Part shown: piece by piece, positions 39,162 to 48,013 of the stretch
How positions within the stretch are numbered: the stretch's first letter is position 1
How the letters are laid out: every line of letters begins with the position of its first letter
Assembly: GCA_963753685.1 (NCBI GenBank)
Contig: CAVWDE010000027.1
Span: 1 to 64,000, forward strand
Source: DATAOG01 sp963753685
GTDB taxonomy: Bacteria > Pseudomonadota > Alphaproteobacteria > Geminicoccales > Geminicoccaceae
Reading direction: 5' to 3'
DNA: 64,000 nt
Made by a program: the position numbers and the translations under genes
Notes under the pieces: model-generated
Told to the model about the DNA's origin: nothing
Database searches by the model: none
What the model saw: only the letters and a program-made list of their open reading frames with translations

Positions 39162-40406
39162 TCAAATCTGCGGCTCGTACTGCTTCGTGTCCTTGGGGTT
39201 CTTGTCGAGGTCGCAGACCAGCTGGGTATCGCGGGGCGGGCGCTGCGGGAACGACTTGATGACATCGAAGGTGCCGGCGCGGTTGCCGACCACGATGTGA
39301 ATGTCCATCGTGGTGTGCTGGGTCTTGCCGTCGATCGTGTACAGGCCGCCAGCACCCTCGAACTTGACGCCGCCCTTGGCGAGCGCCCCGATCACCGCAT
39401 CCGGCGCGGCATCGCCCGCCTGCCTGACCGCCTCGGCCCAGAGCATCAGCCCGCGATAGCCGTACTCGCCGTACTCGCCGACGTATTCCTTCTCGCCGGT
39501 ATAGTCCTGATACTTCTTGACGAACGCCTTGGCCGCCGCGGTCGGCAGGTCATCGACGAACGAGGTCGCGATGATGATGCCCTCGCGCTCGTCCGGGGAC
39601 AGCTGGGTGTTCTCGCGGCCGACGCCGTAGGTGGTCGAGGCGAGCATCATGTTCTTCTTGCCGATGGTCGCCTCGAACTGGCGGTAGAAGGCGATATGCG
39701 CGCCGCCGACCAGCACCGACCAGACCACATCCGGCTTTTTCTCCTGGATGCGGCTGATCGCCGGCGCGAAGTTGGTGACGTCGAGCGGGAAAAACTCGAC
39801 CGCGACCGCCTCGCCGCCCGCCTCGCCCAGGAGCTTCTGCATCCACTTCGAGGTGATCTGGCCGTAGTTGTAATCGGCGGCGAGCACGTAGCCTTGCTTC
39901 TTGCCCTTCTCCTTGACCACGTAGTCGACCAGCGGCTCGAGCTGCTGCGCCGGCACCATGCCGGTGCTGACGTGCCGCCGGTCGCAGACGCCACCTTCAT
40001 ACAAGGAGTTATAGAAGAGCAGGTTCTTGTACTTGTCGACGATCGGGCGCATGACCTCGCGCGAGCTCGAGGTGATGCCGCCGTGGATCACGCTCACCTT
40101 GTCGCGCACGATCGCCTGGGTCGCATATTGCGAGTTGAACTGATTATTGGACTGGCTGTCGTAAAAGTGCAGCTCGAGCGGCCGGCCAAGCAGCCCGCCG
40201 GCCTGGTTGAGCTCGTCGACCGCCATCGCTAGCGCCTTGATCTGCTTCAGACTGTAGATGTTGAGGCCGCCGGTCTGATCGAGGATGTTGCCGACCCGGA
40301 TCGGCGCCTCGGCCGCGAGCCCGGCGCGCTTGAGCAGGGCCTGCGTGCTGGCGAAGGCGAGCGTGCCGCCCGCGGCTGTCGTGAACTGCCTGCGGCTCAG
40401 TCTCAT
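39162..40406 (-). CDS. ABC transporter substrate-binding protein, UrtA/FmdD-like, Tat signal
   Basis: Periplasmic type I binding protein of 414 residues. The N-terminus MRLSRRQFTTAAGG is a twin-arginine signal followed by a hydrophobic stretch to about residue 32. The mature part begins IRVGNILDQTGG and contains YEGGVCDRRHVSTG and AADYNYGQIT, features of the urea/short-chain amide binding group. The ligand is inferred. First gene of the transporter operon. Confidence 0.86.
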   Translation of the reverse strand: MRLSRRQFTTAAGGTLAFASTQALLKRAGLAAEAPIRVGNILDQTGGLNIYSLKQIKALAMAVDELNQAGGLLGRPLELHFYDSQSNNQFNSQYATQAIVRDKVSVIHGGITSSSREVMRPIVDKYKNLLFYNSLYEGGVCDRRHVSTGMVPAQQLEPLVDYVVKEKGKKQGYVLAADYNYGQITSKWMQKLLGEAGGEAVAVEFFPLDVTNFAPAISRIQEKKPDVVWSVLVGGAHIAFYRQFEATIGKKNMMLASTTYGVGRENTQLSPDEREGIIIATSFVDDLPTAAAKAFVKKYQDYTGEKEYVGEYGEYGYRGLMLWAEAVRQAGDAAPDAVIGALAKGGVKFEGAGGLYTIDGKTQHTTMDIHIVVGNRAGTFDVIKSFPQRPPRDTQLVCDLDKNPKDTKQYEPQI

Positions 40407-40708
40407 GGCGGTGCCCTCGTTGTTCTTGGTTCAAGCCGAACCGTCAGCCGGGCTCATGACCCTCGAGCGAAGAGCCCCGGTGTCCCGAAATCTCTCCTGG
40501 GCTCGGTTATGACGGTGCGCACCCGACGATGCAAGAGGCCCCGCGCGGCCCCCCAGACAGGGCTTTTGGCCGGGGCCGGCGGCCCGCCGACAGCATCCCT
40601 GCCGGCGCTCCGCCAGGCTTGGCCGGCCATGAGCACGCTCGATCCGATGGACGTCGCCAAGCGCTACCGCCCGGCGATGGCGCGCCGACGACGTCTGGCC
40701 GATCCCGA
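40407..40708. other. Intergenic region without recognisable gene
   Basis: 302 bp upstream of the binding-protein gene and downstream of the methyltransferase gene. Nothing beyond the likely promoter of the transporter operon can be supported. Confidence 0.6.
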
Positions 40709-41740
40709 TCAGGCAGCGCGGCGAACCGCCAGCGCCAGATGGACCGGAAAAATCTGCAGCAGGCCCCAGGCAAGCGGCGGCACGCGCTCGATCAGCCGTA
40801 GTATGTGATCGAAGGCGGGCGGGAGGCCGTAGGCGTCGACGCCGGGGAAGACGAAGCGCCCGCCGGCGCCGAACCCGCGCCGCAGGGCGTGCGCCATCTC
40901 CCGGTAGGACGGCAGCCGGACGCCCCGGCCGTAGCCGCGGAATCCGCGCCGCCACAGCACGTAGCGGGCCTGCAACGAGCGCGGCAGGAAGCCAACGCCC
41001 CACAGCATGACGTGCGGCTCAGGTCGCAACATGTTGTAGCGGTTCACGCTGTCGCCGGCGAACCGGCCATCTTCCTGCAGAACCCGGGCGGCTTCGATCA
41101 TCGTGCCGTCGAGATCGAACACGTGCTCGAGCACGTTCTCCGCAATCACGAGGGCGACGCTGGCATCCGCCAGCGGGATGCGCTGCGCGTAGGCCTGGAC
41201 CAGCGTGACGTTGTCGATCCCGGCCTCGCTCAGCGCCTTCTTTGCCAGGATCAGATCGGGCAGCCCGGGATCGAGCGCGACGACGTGCCGGAAGCGCCCC
41301 GCGACCGCCGCCGTGCAACCGCCCGTGCCACACCCGATCACCACCGCCGCGCCGGCATCAGGGGCGCCAACGACCTCCGCCAGACGGCGCTCGACCATGC
41401 CAAAGAAGCGGCGGCCACGCTCAAACCCGACCTCACGATACTTCGCATAGCGCCGCAGCAGCGCCGGATCGCCGGTCGAGAACTTCTGCTGGCGCAGCGC
41501 CAGCAATGCGGCGAAGTCGCTGGTGGCGAACGCCTCGCAAAGCTGCTGGATCTCCGAGCCGACGTTGCTGGCCGACGCCGGCGATGGGCGCAGATCCGGG
41601 ATGCCGAGCGTGGCTTGGACGCGACCGCCACAACGGCCACAGGACCATGCGTCTTCCCCGGGCTCCAGGAGGTTGGCGCAGGTCGGGCACTGGATCGCTG
41701 GCCGCCCGTTGTCCGTAGGCGAATCCACGCCGCTCCTCAC
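40709..41740 (-). CDS. Class I SAM-dependent methyltransferase with N-terminal zinc ribbon
   Basis: 343 residues. The N-terminal CPTCANLL ... CGRCGG is a four-cysteine zinc ribbon. The central part has AAVVIGCGTGGCTAAVAGRF (SAM motif I), VALDPGLPDLI, and IAENVLEHVFD, typical of methyltransferase-11/UbiE-like enzymes. The C-terminus is rich in aromatic and arginine residues. The substrate is unknown. Divergent from purD. Confidence 0.8.
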   Translation of the reverse strand: MRSGVDSPTDNGRPAIQCPTCANLLEPGEDAWSCGRCGGRVQATLGIPDLRPSPASASNVGSEIQQLCEAFATSDFAALLALRQQKFSTGDPALLRRYAKYREVGFERGRRFFGMVERRLAEVVGAPDAGAAVVIGCGTGGCTAAVAGRFRHVVALDPGLPDLILAKKALSEAGIDNVTLVQAYAQRIPLADASVALVIAENVLEHVFDLDGTMIEAARVLQEDGRFAGDSVNRYNMLRPEPHVMLWGVGFLPRSLQARYVLWRRGFRGYGRGVRLPSYREMAHALRRGFGAGGRFVFPGVDAYGLPPAFDHILRLIERVPPLAWGLLQIFPVHLALAVRRAA

Positions 41741-42041
41741 TGGCAGTGTACCGCGTCGGCTTTCGCGCGCATCCCGGCTTTGCCTAGCTCGCCCGATCGG
41801 TCCCCGCTTGTCAAGGCAGCGGGGCGGAGCTTCGGCCGGCGGCGAGATGGGTGCGCATCCTGGCCGCGCTACACGCTGTCATCGCCTCGGGGCCGCCGCC
41901 GGATGGGGGGTTGGTCTCACCGGGGTTGCGCAACCCCGATCCTGTCCACGGACGGGCTCACCTCCAGCGCCGCCCAAGTTTGCTGCTGTCGCGGCCTGCG
42001 CCCGACCGCTACCATGCGGCGGACGAGGAGGTGAGGCGGGC
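41741..42041. promoter_or_regulatory. Divergent promoter region with an 18-bp palindrome
   Basis: 301 bp between the methyltransferase gene and purD. CGGGGTTGCGCAACCCCG at 41921-41938 is a perfect palindrome, a possible operator or hairpin. AGGAGGTGA ahead of the GTG at 42042 is a strong ribosome-binding site for purD. No gene is seen. Confidence 0.45.
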
Positions 42042-43322
42042 GTGAAGGTTCTGGTGGTCGGCGCGGGCGGGCGCGAGCATGCGCTCTGCTGGTCGCTCGC
42101 GGCCTCGCCCTTGGTGAGCGAGCTCCTGTGCGCGCCGGGCAGCGATGCGATCGCGCGCGAGGCGCGCTGCGTGCCGCTGGCGGTCGACGATCTCGACGGC
42201 CTGGTCGCGTTCTGCCGCAAGCAGCGGGTCGAGCTCGTGGTGCCGGGGCCCGAGCTGCCCCTGGTGCTGGGCCTGGTGGACCGGCTGGCAGCGGCCGGAA
42301 TCAAGGCCTTCGGGCCGAGTGCCGCGGCCGCGCGGCTCGAGGGCTCGAAGGCATTCGCCAAGGAGTTCTGCGCCCGACATCAGATCCCGAGCGCGCGCCA
42401 TCGGACGTTTCGAAGCGCCGAGCGCGAGGCCGCGATGGCCTACGTCCGCGCCGAGGGTGCCCCGATCGTGGTCAAAGCCGACGGGCTCGCGGCCGGCAAA
42501 GGGGTGACGGTCGCGGCCACGGTCGACGAGGCGCAGGCAGCGCTCGATGACGCGTTCGCCGGGGCGTTCGGCGCGGCCGGCAGCACGGTCGTGGTCGAGC
42601 AGTGCCTGGTCGGCGAGGAAGCGAGCCTGTTCGCCCTGGTCGACGGCCGGGACCTGCTCGCCTTCGGCACTGCGCAGGACCACAAGCGGGTGGGCGAGGC
42701 CGACACCGGCCCCAACACCGGCGGCATGGGCGCCTACTCGCCGGCCCCCTGCCTGACGCCCGAGCTGACCGAACTGGCGCTGCACAAGATCGTCCGTCCG
42801 ACGGTCGCCGGCATGGCGGCCGAAGGCACACCCTACCGGGGCGTCCTCTACGCCGGGCTGATGCTGACCGCAGACGGCCCGCAGCTGCTCGAGTACAACG
42901 TCCGCTTCGGCGACCCCGAATGCCAGGTCCTTGTGCCCCGCCTGATGACCGATCTCGGCCAATTGCTGCTCGGGGCGGCCGACGGTGCGCTCGGCCACAT
43001 GGATCTCCGCTGGTACCCCGAGCACGTGATCACCGTGGTCATGGCCGCGCAGGGCTATCCCGGCGCCTATGCCAGAGGCAGCGAAATCCGCGGCCTGGAA
43101 GCCGCGGGCGCGATCGAGGGCGTCACCATCTTCCACGCCGGCACCGGGATCGTCGACGGGCGTGTGTTCGCGAACGGCGGGCGCGTGCTCGACGTCACCG
43201 CGCAGGGCGCCACCCTCGCGCAGGCCCGGGCGCGCGCCTACGCCGCCATCGACCGGATCGACTGGCCCGACGGCTTCTGCCGGAGCGACATCGGCTGGCG
43301 CGCCCTCGGCCAGAGCGCCTGA
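42042..43322 (+). CDS. purD: Phosphoribosylamine-glycine ligase
   Basis: Second step of purine synthesis (GAR synthetase), an ATP-grasp enzyme of 426 residues. Features: VKVLVVGAGGREHAL start, PIVVKADGLAAGKGV for ATP, DHKRVGEADTGPNTGGMGAYSP, and YNVRFGDPECQ near the active site. The GTG at 42042 has AGGAGG upstream and matches the family start; the longer open frame is spurious. It stands alone. Confidence 0.96.
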   Translation: MKVLVVGAGGREHALCWSLAASPLVSELLCAPGSDAIAREARCVPLAVDDLDGLVAFCRKQRVELVVPGPELPLVLGLVDRLAAAGIKAFGPSAAAARLEGSKAFAKEFCARHQIPSARHRTFRSAEREAAMAYVRAEGAPIVVKADGLAAGKGVTVAATVDEAQAALDDAFAGAFGAAGSTVVVEQCLVGEEASLFALVDGRDLLAFGTAQDHKRVGEADTGPNTGGMGAYSPAPCLTPELTELALHKIVRPTVAGMAAEGTPYRGVLYAGLMLTADGPQLLEYNVRFGDPECQVLVPRLMTDLGQLLLGAADGALGHMDLRWYPEHVITVVMAAQGYPGAYARGSEIRGLEAAGAIEGVTIFHAGTGIVDGRVFANGGRVLDVTAQGATLAQARARAYAAIDRIDWPDGFCRSDIGWRALGQSA

Positions 43323-43436
43323 CGCCCACCGCTTACAACCTGCCGCAGGAAGTCTGGATTTTCGCGCCCGGGCGCGCCTTTGGGGGCGCAGCACGGAAGG
43401 GCCGCAAGCAGAGGTCGATTCCGGGTCCGCCTTCAC

Positions 43437-43595
43437 TTAAGGGACTTGTTAACCCTGAGTGCTCATCCTGCCGGGGCTGGTCCATGCGATCCTGGGAGTC
43501 CATGCGCCACCGATCAGGCTGAAGCTCTGGATTCCCACGGTCGCATGGACCACCCGAAGGAAGGCTTAAGACGCAGGCGGTAAACAGTTGGTTAA
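43437..43595. repeat. Intergenic hairpin repeat, copy 2
   Basis: A 23-bp imperfect inverted repeat (43479-43501 with 43529-43551, three mismatches) around a 27-nt loop. The right arm GGATTCCCACGGTCGCATGG is identical to copy 1 at 38073-38092. Following it, GAAGGAAGGCTTAAGACG resembles the sequence after copy 1. TTAA-type half-sites flank it (43437, 43449, 43566, 43592), but their spacing is less regular. It occupies the 413-bp gap between purD and mprF, where I see no gene. Confidence 0.8.
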
Positions 43596-43735
43596 CGCGG
43601 CGCCTGCGCCGTTCTGATCGTTGCTACAGGCTGCGCAGCGAGTTGGCCCGACGATTCGGGCTCGGCCCTCTGAGCGATCGATGCGACCGGTCGAGGGGCC
43701 GCGGGTGCCAAGGTCCCTTCTTCGTGCGCCTGGTC

Positions 43736-46396
43736 CTACTTGGTCACCAGCCCGCCGACCCCGCCGCTGATCAGCAGCGTCACGTCGCCCAGCACCCGCG
43801 GCAGGGCGAAGCCGCCCGGCGCCACCAGATAGCGCGGCTCCCAGACCGGGTCGAATTTCGCCTTGAAGTGCCTGAGCCCCTTGAAGTTGTAGAAATGCTC
43901 GCCGTAGCGGAACAGGAACGCGCCGGCCTGAGTCCAGAGCGGGGCGAGACGCCGCTGCTCGAGCCCGGCGAGCGGCACCATCCCGAGCGCGAACCGCTGG
44001 TAGCCCTCGGCCTTGGCCCACAGCATCAGCTCGAGGAACAGGTATTCCATGATGCCGGCGGGCGCATCCTTGGCGTGGCGCATCAGGTCGACCGACAGCT
44101 CGCGCCCGCTACCGCTGATCCACAGGTTGGCGAAGGCAACCAGCCGCGGCCCGAACCAGACCAGCGCCAGCGGAAAGTTCTGCAGATAGCCGGGGTCGAA
44201 GCGGCCGAGTGAGAAGCTCTTCTCGCGCACGTTCTTGGTGCGCAGCCATTGGCTCGAAATCCTGGCGAGCGCCGGCAGCATGCCGGGCACCGCCGCCGGC
44301 GCCACGATCTCGAACCGGCAGCCGTCGCGGCGCAGCCGGCGCAGCGTGTAGCGCATGCTCTTGTGCCGGTGGCCCTCGATCGTGAAGCGCTCGAGCGGCA
44401 CCAGCGCCTCTTCGCCCAGCTTCTGGAACGTCAGGCCCAGCTCCAGGAACTGCGGCAGGCTCTCGGGCGCCACATGGTAGAAGGCGGGCCAGGCACCGTA
44501 GCGGTCGCTCAGCTCGCGGAACTGCCAGAGGATCTCGAGCCGCTCCTCGGCCGGCCCGACCGGCTCGCCCATAGCGATCCAGCTGCCGCCGCGCACGCCG
44601 AACATGATGAAGCTCTGGCCGCTGTCGCTGAACAGGAAATGCTTGTCGCCGAGCAGGGCGAGGTTGGCGAGCGCCGGCGCGTCCGGGGTCGCCTGGATGA
44701 TCGCGCGGGCGCGCGCGACGTCGTCGGGCCGGTCGCCGAGCGCCGGCCGCCGGCTGGTCCGCAACAGTTGCGCGGCGCCCACGATCAGGAACAGGACGAG
44801 CGTGCCGGCGGCGGCGCGCAGGAAGCGCGGCCCGCCCTCCTCGAGCACGAAGCGCCACCACAGATCGTGGCTGTATTCGATGTGCCGATAGCTGAAGAAG
44901 CCGAGCCAGAGCACCCCCAAAAGGACCGCGACGACCGCCAGCAGCCAGGCCGGCGAGAAGCGCTCGCTGAGCAGTGCCGCCTTGCGATAGAAGGCGCGCC
45001 GGCAGGGCAGCAGGGCCAAGAGCGTGACCGCCAGGATCGCCGCCTGCTCGACATGCAGGCCGCGCAGCAGGCTGAAGACGATGCCCGCGGCCAGGACCCC
45101 GAGGGTAGCGAGCCAGGCGCCATCCAGCCGCCGGCGCAGCCCCCAGGCGACCAGCAGCAGCAGCAGGCCCGCGATGCTCGCGAAAAAATGCGAAATCTCG
45201 ATCACCCCGAGCGGCACGAGGTCGCCGACCATCTCCAGACGCCCGGCAACGGTCGGCGCGGCGCTCGAGGCGAGCATCATGATGCCCGCGGTGAACACCA
45301 TCAGCGCGAACAGATTGGGCGCCAGCACCACCGCCCACACGCCGACCCGGCGCGCGACCTCGCCGGTCGCCAGCAGCTGATGAACGCCGAGCAGCAGCAC
45401 CGCCAGCACCAGCGGCAGGAGATAGTAGATCAGGCGGTAGCCGATCAGCGCCGCCGCGACCGCCGCCGACGGGCTACCATGAGGCAGGGCGAACAGCACC
45501 ACCGCCTCGAAGATGCCGATGCCGCCCGGGACGTTGCTGAGCACGCCGCCCAGGTTGGCGAGCCCGAACAGGCCGACGAACGCCGGGAAGCCGAGCGGCA
45601 GCCCGGCCGGCAGCAGGATATAGAGGGCGGCCGCGGCCGAGGTCCAGTCGAGCAGCGACAGAACGATCTGGGCGCCGGCGACCAGTGGCCGCGGCAGGTG
45701 CGCCTGCCAGCCACGGATCGAGATCGGCCGCCGCCGCAGCGCGGCCGCGAGCACGTAGCCCGCGACCATGGCCACCAGCAGCAGGCCGATCACCATCACC
45801 ACCGCCGGCGGCAGGTGCAGGATGGCCGCGATCGCCTGCGGCTCGCCGAGGCAGGCGAGCGCCAGAATGGTCCCGAGACCGAGGAAACTCGTGATCGTGT
45901 TGAAGCCCAGGATGACGCCGATGTCGAGCGAGGACAGGCCCCAGACCGTGTACAGGCGAAAGCGCACAGCACCACCGCTGAGCCAGGCGAGGCCCAGATT
46001 GTGGCTGAAGGCGTAGCCGGTGAACGAGGCGAGCGCGGTGCGCCGATAGGGCAGACGTTCGCCCAGGTAGAGCAGCGCCAGCCGGTCATAGAGGGTGAGC
46101 GTGGCGTAGCCGGTCGCGGTGGCAAGGATCGCGCCCGCGATGGCGCGCACCGGGATCTCGTGCAACCGCGCGCGCAGATCGCTCATGTGGTACTGGGCGA
46201 GCTCCCGGTGGATCACCCAGATCGCGATCGCGAACAGCACCAGGCTGATCAGATGGGGCAGCCAGCGGCTGAGCCGCTGGCCGAGCGGCCGCTCGATCGG
46301 CTCGGGCAGAGGGGCCGGGGTCGGGTTGGCCGGTGCGGCGGCCGGTGCCACGTCCGCCGGCTGGCCGGCTCGCCGATCCAACGCCAGGCGGCTCAT
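43736..46396 (-). CDS. mprF: Bifunctional lysylphosphatidylglycerol flippase/synthetase MprF (LpiA)
   Basis: 886 residues. About 14 transmembrane segments in the N-terminal two thirds form the flippase (LSGGAVRFRLYTVWGLS, NVPGGIGIFE). The C-terminal cytoplasmic DUF2156 domain transfers lysine from Lys-tRNA to phosphatidylglycerol (DSGQSFIMFGVRGGSWIAMG, RHKSMRYTLRRL, IMEYLFLELMLWAK). This lowers surface charge and raises resistance to cationic peptides and acid. It starts 3 bp after the acvB stop, the lpiA-acvB partnership known in rhizobia and agrobacteria, here with acvB first. Confidence 0.95.
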   Translation of the reverse strand: MSRLALDRRAGQPADVAPAAAPANPTPAPLPEPIERPLGQRLSRWLPHLISLVLFAIAIWVIHRELAQYHMSDLRARLHEIPVRAIAGAILATATGYATLTLYDRLALLYLGERLPYRRTALASFTGYAFSHNLGLAWLSGGAVRFRLYTVWGLSSLDIGVILGFNTITSFLGLGTILALACLGEPQAIAAILHLPPAVVMVIGLLLVAMVAGYVLAAALRRRPISIRGWQAHLPRPLVAGAQIVLSLLDWTSAAAALYILLPAGLPLGFPAFVGLFGLANLGGVLSNVPGGIGIFEAVVLFALPHGSPSAAVAAALIGYRLIYYLLPLVLAVLLLGVHQLLATGEVARRVGVWAVVLAPNLFALMVFTAGIMMLASSAAPTVAGRLEMVGDLVPLGVIEISHFFASIAGLLLLLVAWGLRRRLDGAWLATLGVLAAGIVFSLLRGLHVEQAAILAVTLLALLPCRRAFYRKAALLSERFSPAWLLAVVAVLLGVLWLGFFSYRHIEYSHDLWWRFVLEEGGPRFLRAAAGTLVLFLIVGAAQLLRTSRRPALGDRPDDVARARAIIQATPDAPALANLALLGDKHFLFSDSGQSFIMFGVRGGSWIAMGEPVGPAEERLEILWQFRELSDRYGAWPAFYHVAPESLPQFLELGLTFQKLGEEALVPLERFTIEGHRHKSMRYTLRRLRRDGCRFEIVAPAAVPGMLPALARISSQWLRTKNVREKSFSLGRFDPGYLQNFPLALVWFGPRLVAFANLWISGSGRELSVDLMRHAKDAPAGIMEYLFLELMLWAKAEGYQRFALGMVPLAGLEQRRLAPLWTQAGAFLFRYGEHFYNFKGLRHFKAKFDPVWEPRYLVAPGGFALPRVLGDVTLLISGGVGGLVTK

Positions 46397-46399
46397 GGT

Positions 46400-47764
46400 C
46401 TAGCCCTGGCAGCGTCGCCTGGCGCCGGCCATGATCTTGTCGGCGAGCGCGGCATAGTCGCCATCGAAATGGTGGCCACCCCGGGTCTCGATCCGCTCAG
46501 CCTGCTCGAACTCAGGCGCGGTGCAGGCGGTATCCGTCTCGTCCCTGCCGTAGAAGCACTGCACGGTCCGCGGATCGAGCCCGGCGATCTCGGGTAGCAC
46601 CGGTCGGGCTCCAGCACCACCCCCGCCGCCCAGCCAGTTGGTGAGGTGGAATTCGAAGTCGGCCTGTTTCTCGAGTCCGAGCAGCGAGACCTGCCGGACC
46701 ATCGCCCGCTCGGCCGGCGGCAGCCGGTTGACCGCGAACGGCAGGATGCCGGCGCCAAACGAGTAGCCGAGCAGGATCGCCTGATGGCGGCCCCACTTGG
46801 CCCGATAGTGGCTGAGAATGGCCGCCAGATCGTCGGCGACCTGCTGCGGTGTCCGCTTTTGCCAGAAGTAGCGGAGGCTGTCGACCCCGATCGTGGCGAT
46901 CCCGTGTGCGGCCAGGACCTCGCCGATCTGCTTGTCGATGTCACGCCAGCCGCCATCGCCCGAATAGAACACCGCCAGCAAATCGCCCGGTCCGGCCGCC
47001 GGCAGCTCGACCAGCGGCAGATCCTGAACCGCCGCCGTGGTCGCGTCGGCCCCGCCCAACCGGTCGGCGAGCAGCCGGGCCAGGCGCTCGTCCAGGCCGA
47101 CGCCTTGGTCGACCTCGACCACCTCGGCCTGCGGCATGGCCGCGACGAACTGGCGGGCTGCGGCCTGCTGCTCCGGTCCGACCGCAACCCGCCACCAGCC
47201 CGGCAGCGTCGCCTTGGGCGCGTAGCTGAAACCGGCGCCGGCGGCGGTCGCGGCAGCACCCGGGCAGAGGGGCAGCCGGGTGTCGAGCTCGGTCACCAGG
47301 CCATCGCTGGCGGCGCCGGCAACGGTCGTGACGGGCGCCTGGGCGAGCGCCGCATAGACCAGAGCCGATCCCATGCCGGTGCCGGCCAGGATCGGCGAGT
47401 GGTAGCTCTCGAACCCGAGCTCGCGCTGTACGTGCTTGCTGGTTTTCTCGACGGCCGAGATCAGATAGTGGCAGCGGCTGTCCTTGCCGGCGCGCAGATT
47501 GGCGAGCCAGGTCCGCAGGTCGACCTCGAGCACGGCGGCGCCGAACTCGCTCAGGCGCGCCGCCGCCAGATCCAGCTCGCGGTTCCAGCCGTCACGGCCC
47601 GAGACCAGGAAGACCAGCCCCCGCGCCTCGCCTGCCGGCATGACCACCGGCAGGACGCCGAGCTCGCCGGCCGCGATGGTGCGCCCGGCGGCAGCGTTGG
47701 TGAGCGCCATCGCGAGCATCAGGATCGATCCGGCAGCGATCAGCAGGCGAACCATGGCAGACAT
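46400..47764 (-). CDS. acvB: AcvB/VirJ-family periplasmic protein (lysyl-PG hydrolase type)
   Basis: 454 residues from the ATG at 47764, with a signal peptide (MVRLLIAAGSILMLAMALT, ending near AAAG). There are two alpha/beta-hydrolase-like halves. The second carries LLGYSFGAG with the GxSxG serine and a C-terminal GGHHFDGDY that supplies His. In Agrobacterium AcvB hydrolyses lysyl-phosphatidylglycerol and is paired with lpiA. The same pairing here supports that role. A 19-bp tandem repeat lies directly ahead of the start. Confidence 0.88.
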   Translation of the reverse strand: MSAMVRLLIAAGSILMLAMALTNAAAGRTIAAGELGVLPVVMPAGEARGLVFLVSGRDGWNRELDLAAARLSEFGAAVLEVDLRTWLANLRAGKDSRCHYLISAVEKTSKHVQRELGFESYHSPILAGTGMGSALVYAALAQAPVTTVAGAASDGLVTELDTRLPLCPGAAATAAGAGFSYAPKATLPGWWRVAVGPEQQAAARQFVAAMPQAEVVEVDQGVGLDERLARLLADRLGGADATTAAVQDLPLVELPAAGPGDLLAVFYSGDGGWRDIDKQIGEVLAAHGIATIGVDSLRYFWQKRTPQQVADDLAAILSHYRAKWGRHQAILLGYSFGAGILPFAVNRLPPAERAMVRQVSLLGLEKQADFEFHLTNWLGGGGGAGARPVLPEIAGLDPRTVQCFYGRDETDTACTAPEFEQAERIETRGGHHFDGDYAALADKIMAGARRRCQG

Positions 47765-47767
47765 CGC

Positions 47768-47804
47768 TCGATCAAAGGAACCGGGATCGATCAAAGGAAC
47801 CGGG
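47768..47804 (-). repeat. 19-bp tandem repeat directly upstream of acvB
   Basis: TCGATCAAAGGAACCGGG occurs twice head to tail (plus-strand sense), with one base between, ending 4 bp before the acvB ATG. On the coding strand each copy brings CCTTTGATCGA next to the start, and no purine-rich ribosome-binding site is evident. Confidence 0.85.
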
Positions 47805-48013
47805 GCGCAAGTTAGCATTCCCGCACGCCACGCCCAGGGGCGCGCGCGTGCCCGGCCGGTGCGACGGAATCGCGGAGCCACAACGCGCCCGCCTGACACC
47901 AACACCACACAGGCCGCTGTCATCCCGCGGGCCGGCCGCATCACCGCGGGCCGGCAGGGTCGCCGAGCGCGCCATTAGCGAGATCTTGTCTCCTGAACAT
48001 GCTAGGGTAGCCC

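Noticed and set aside
41523..42041. 173-codon extension upstream of purD
   Set aside because: The strong ribosome-binding site and family alignment place the start at GTG 42042.
44249..46597. 782-codon plus-strand frame opposite mprF
   Set aside because: Charged Gln/Arg-rich antisense shadow of a membrane protein gene.
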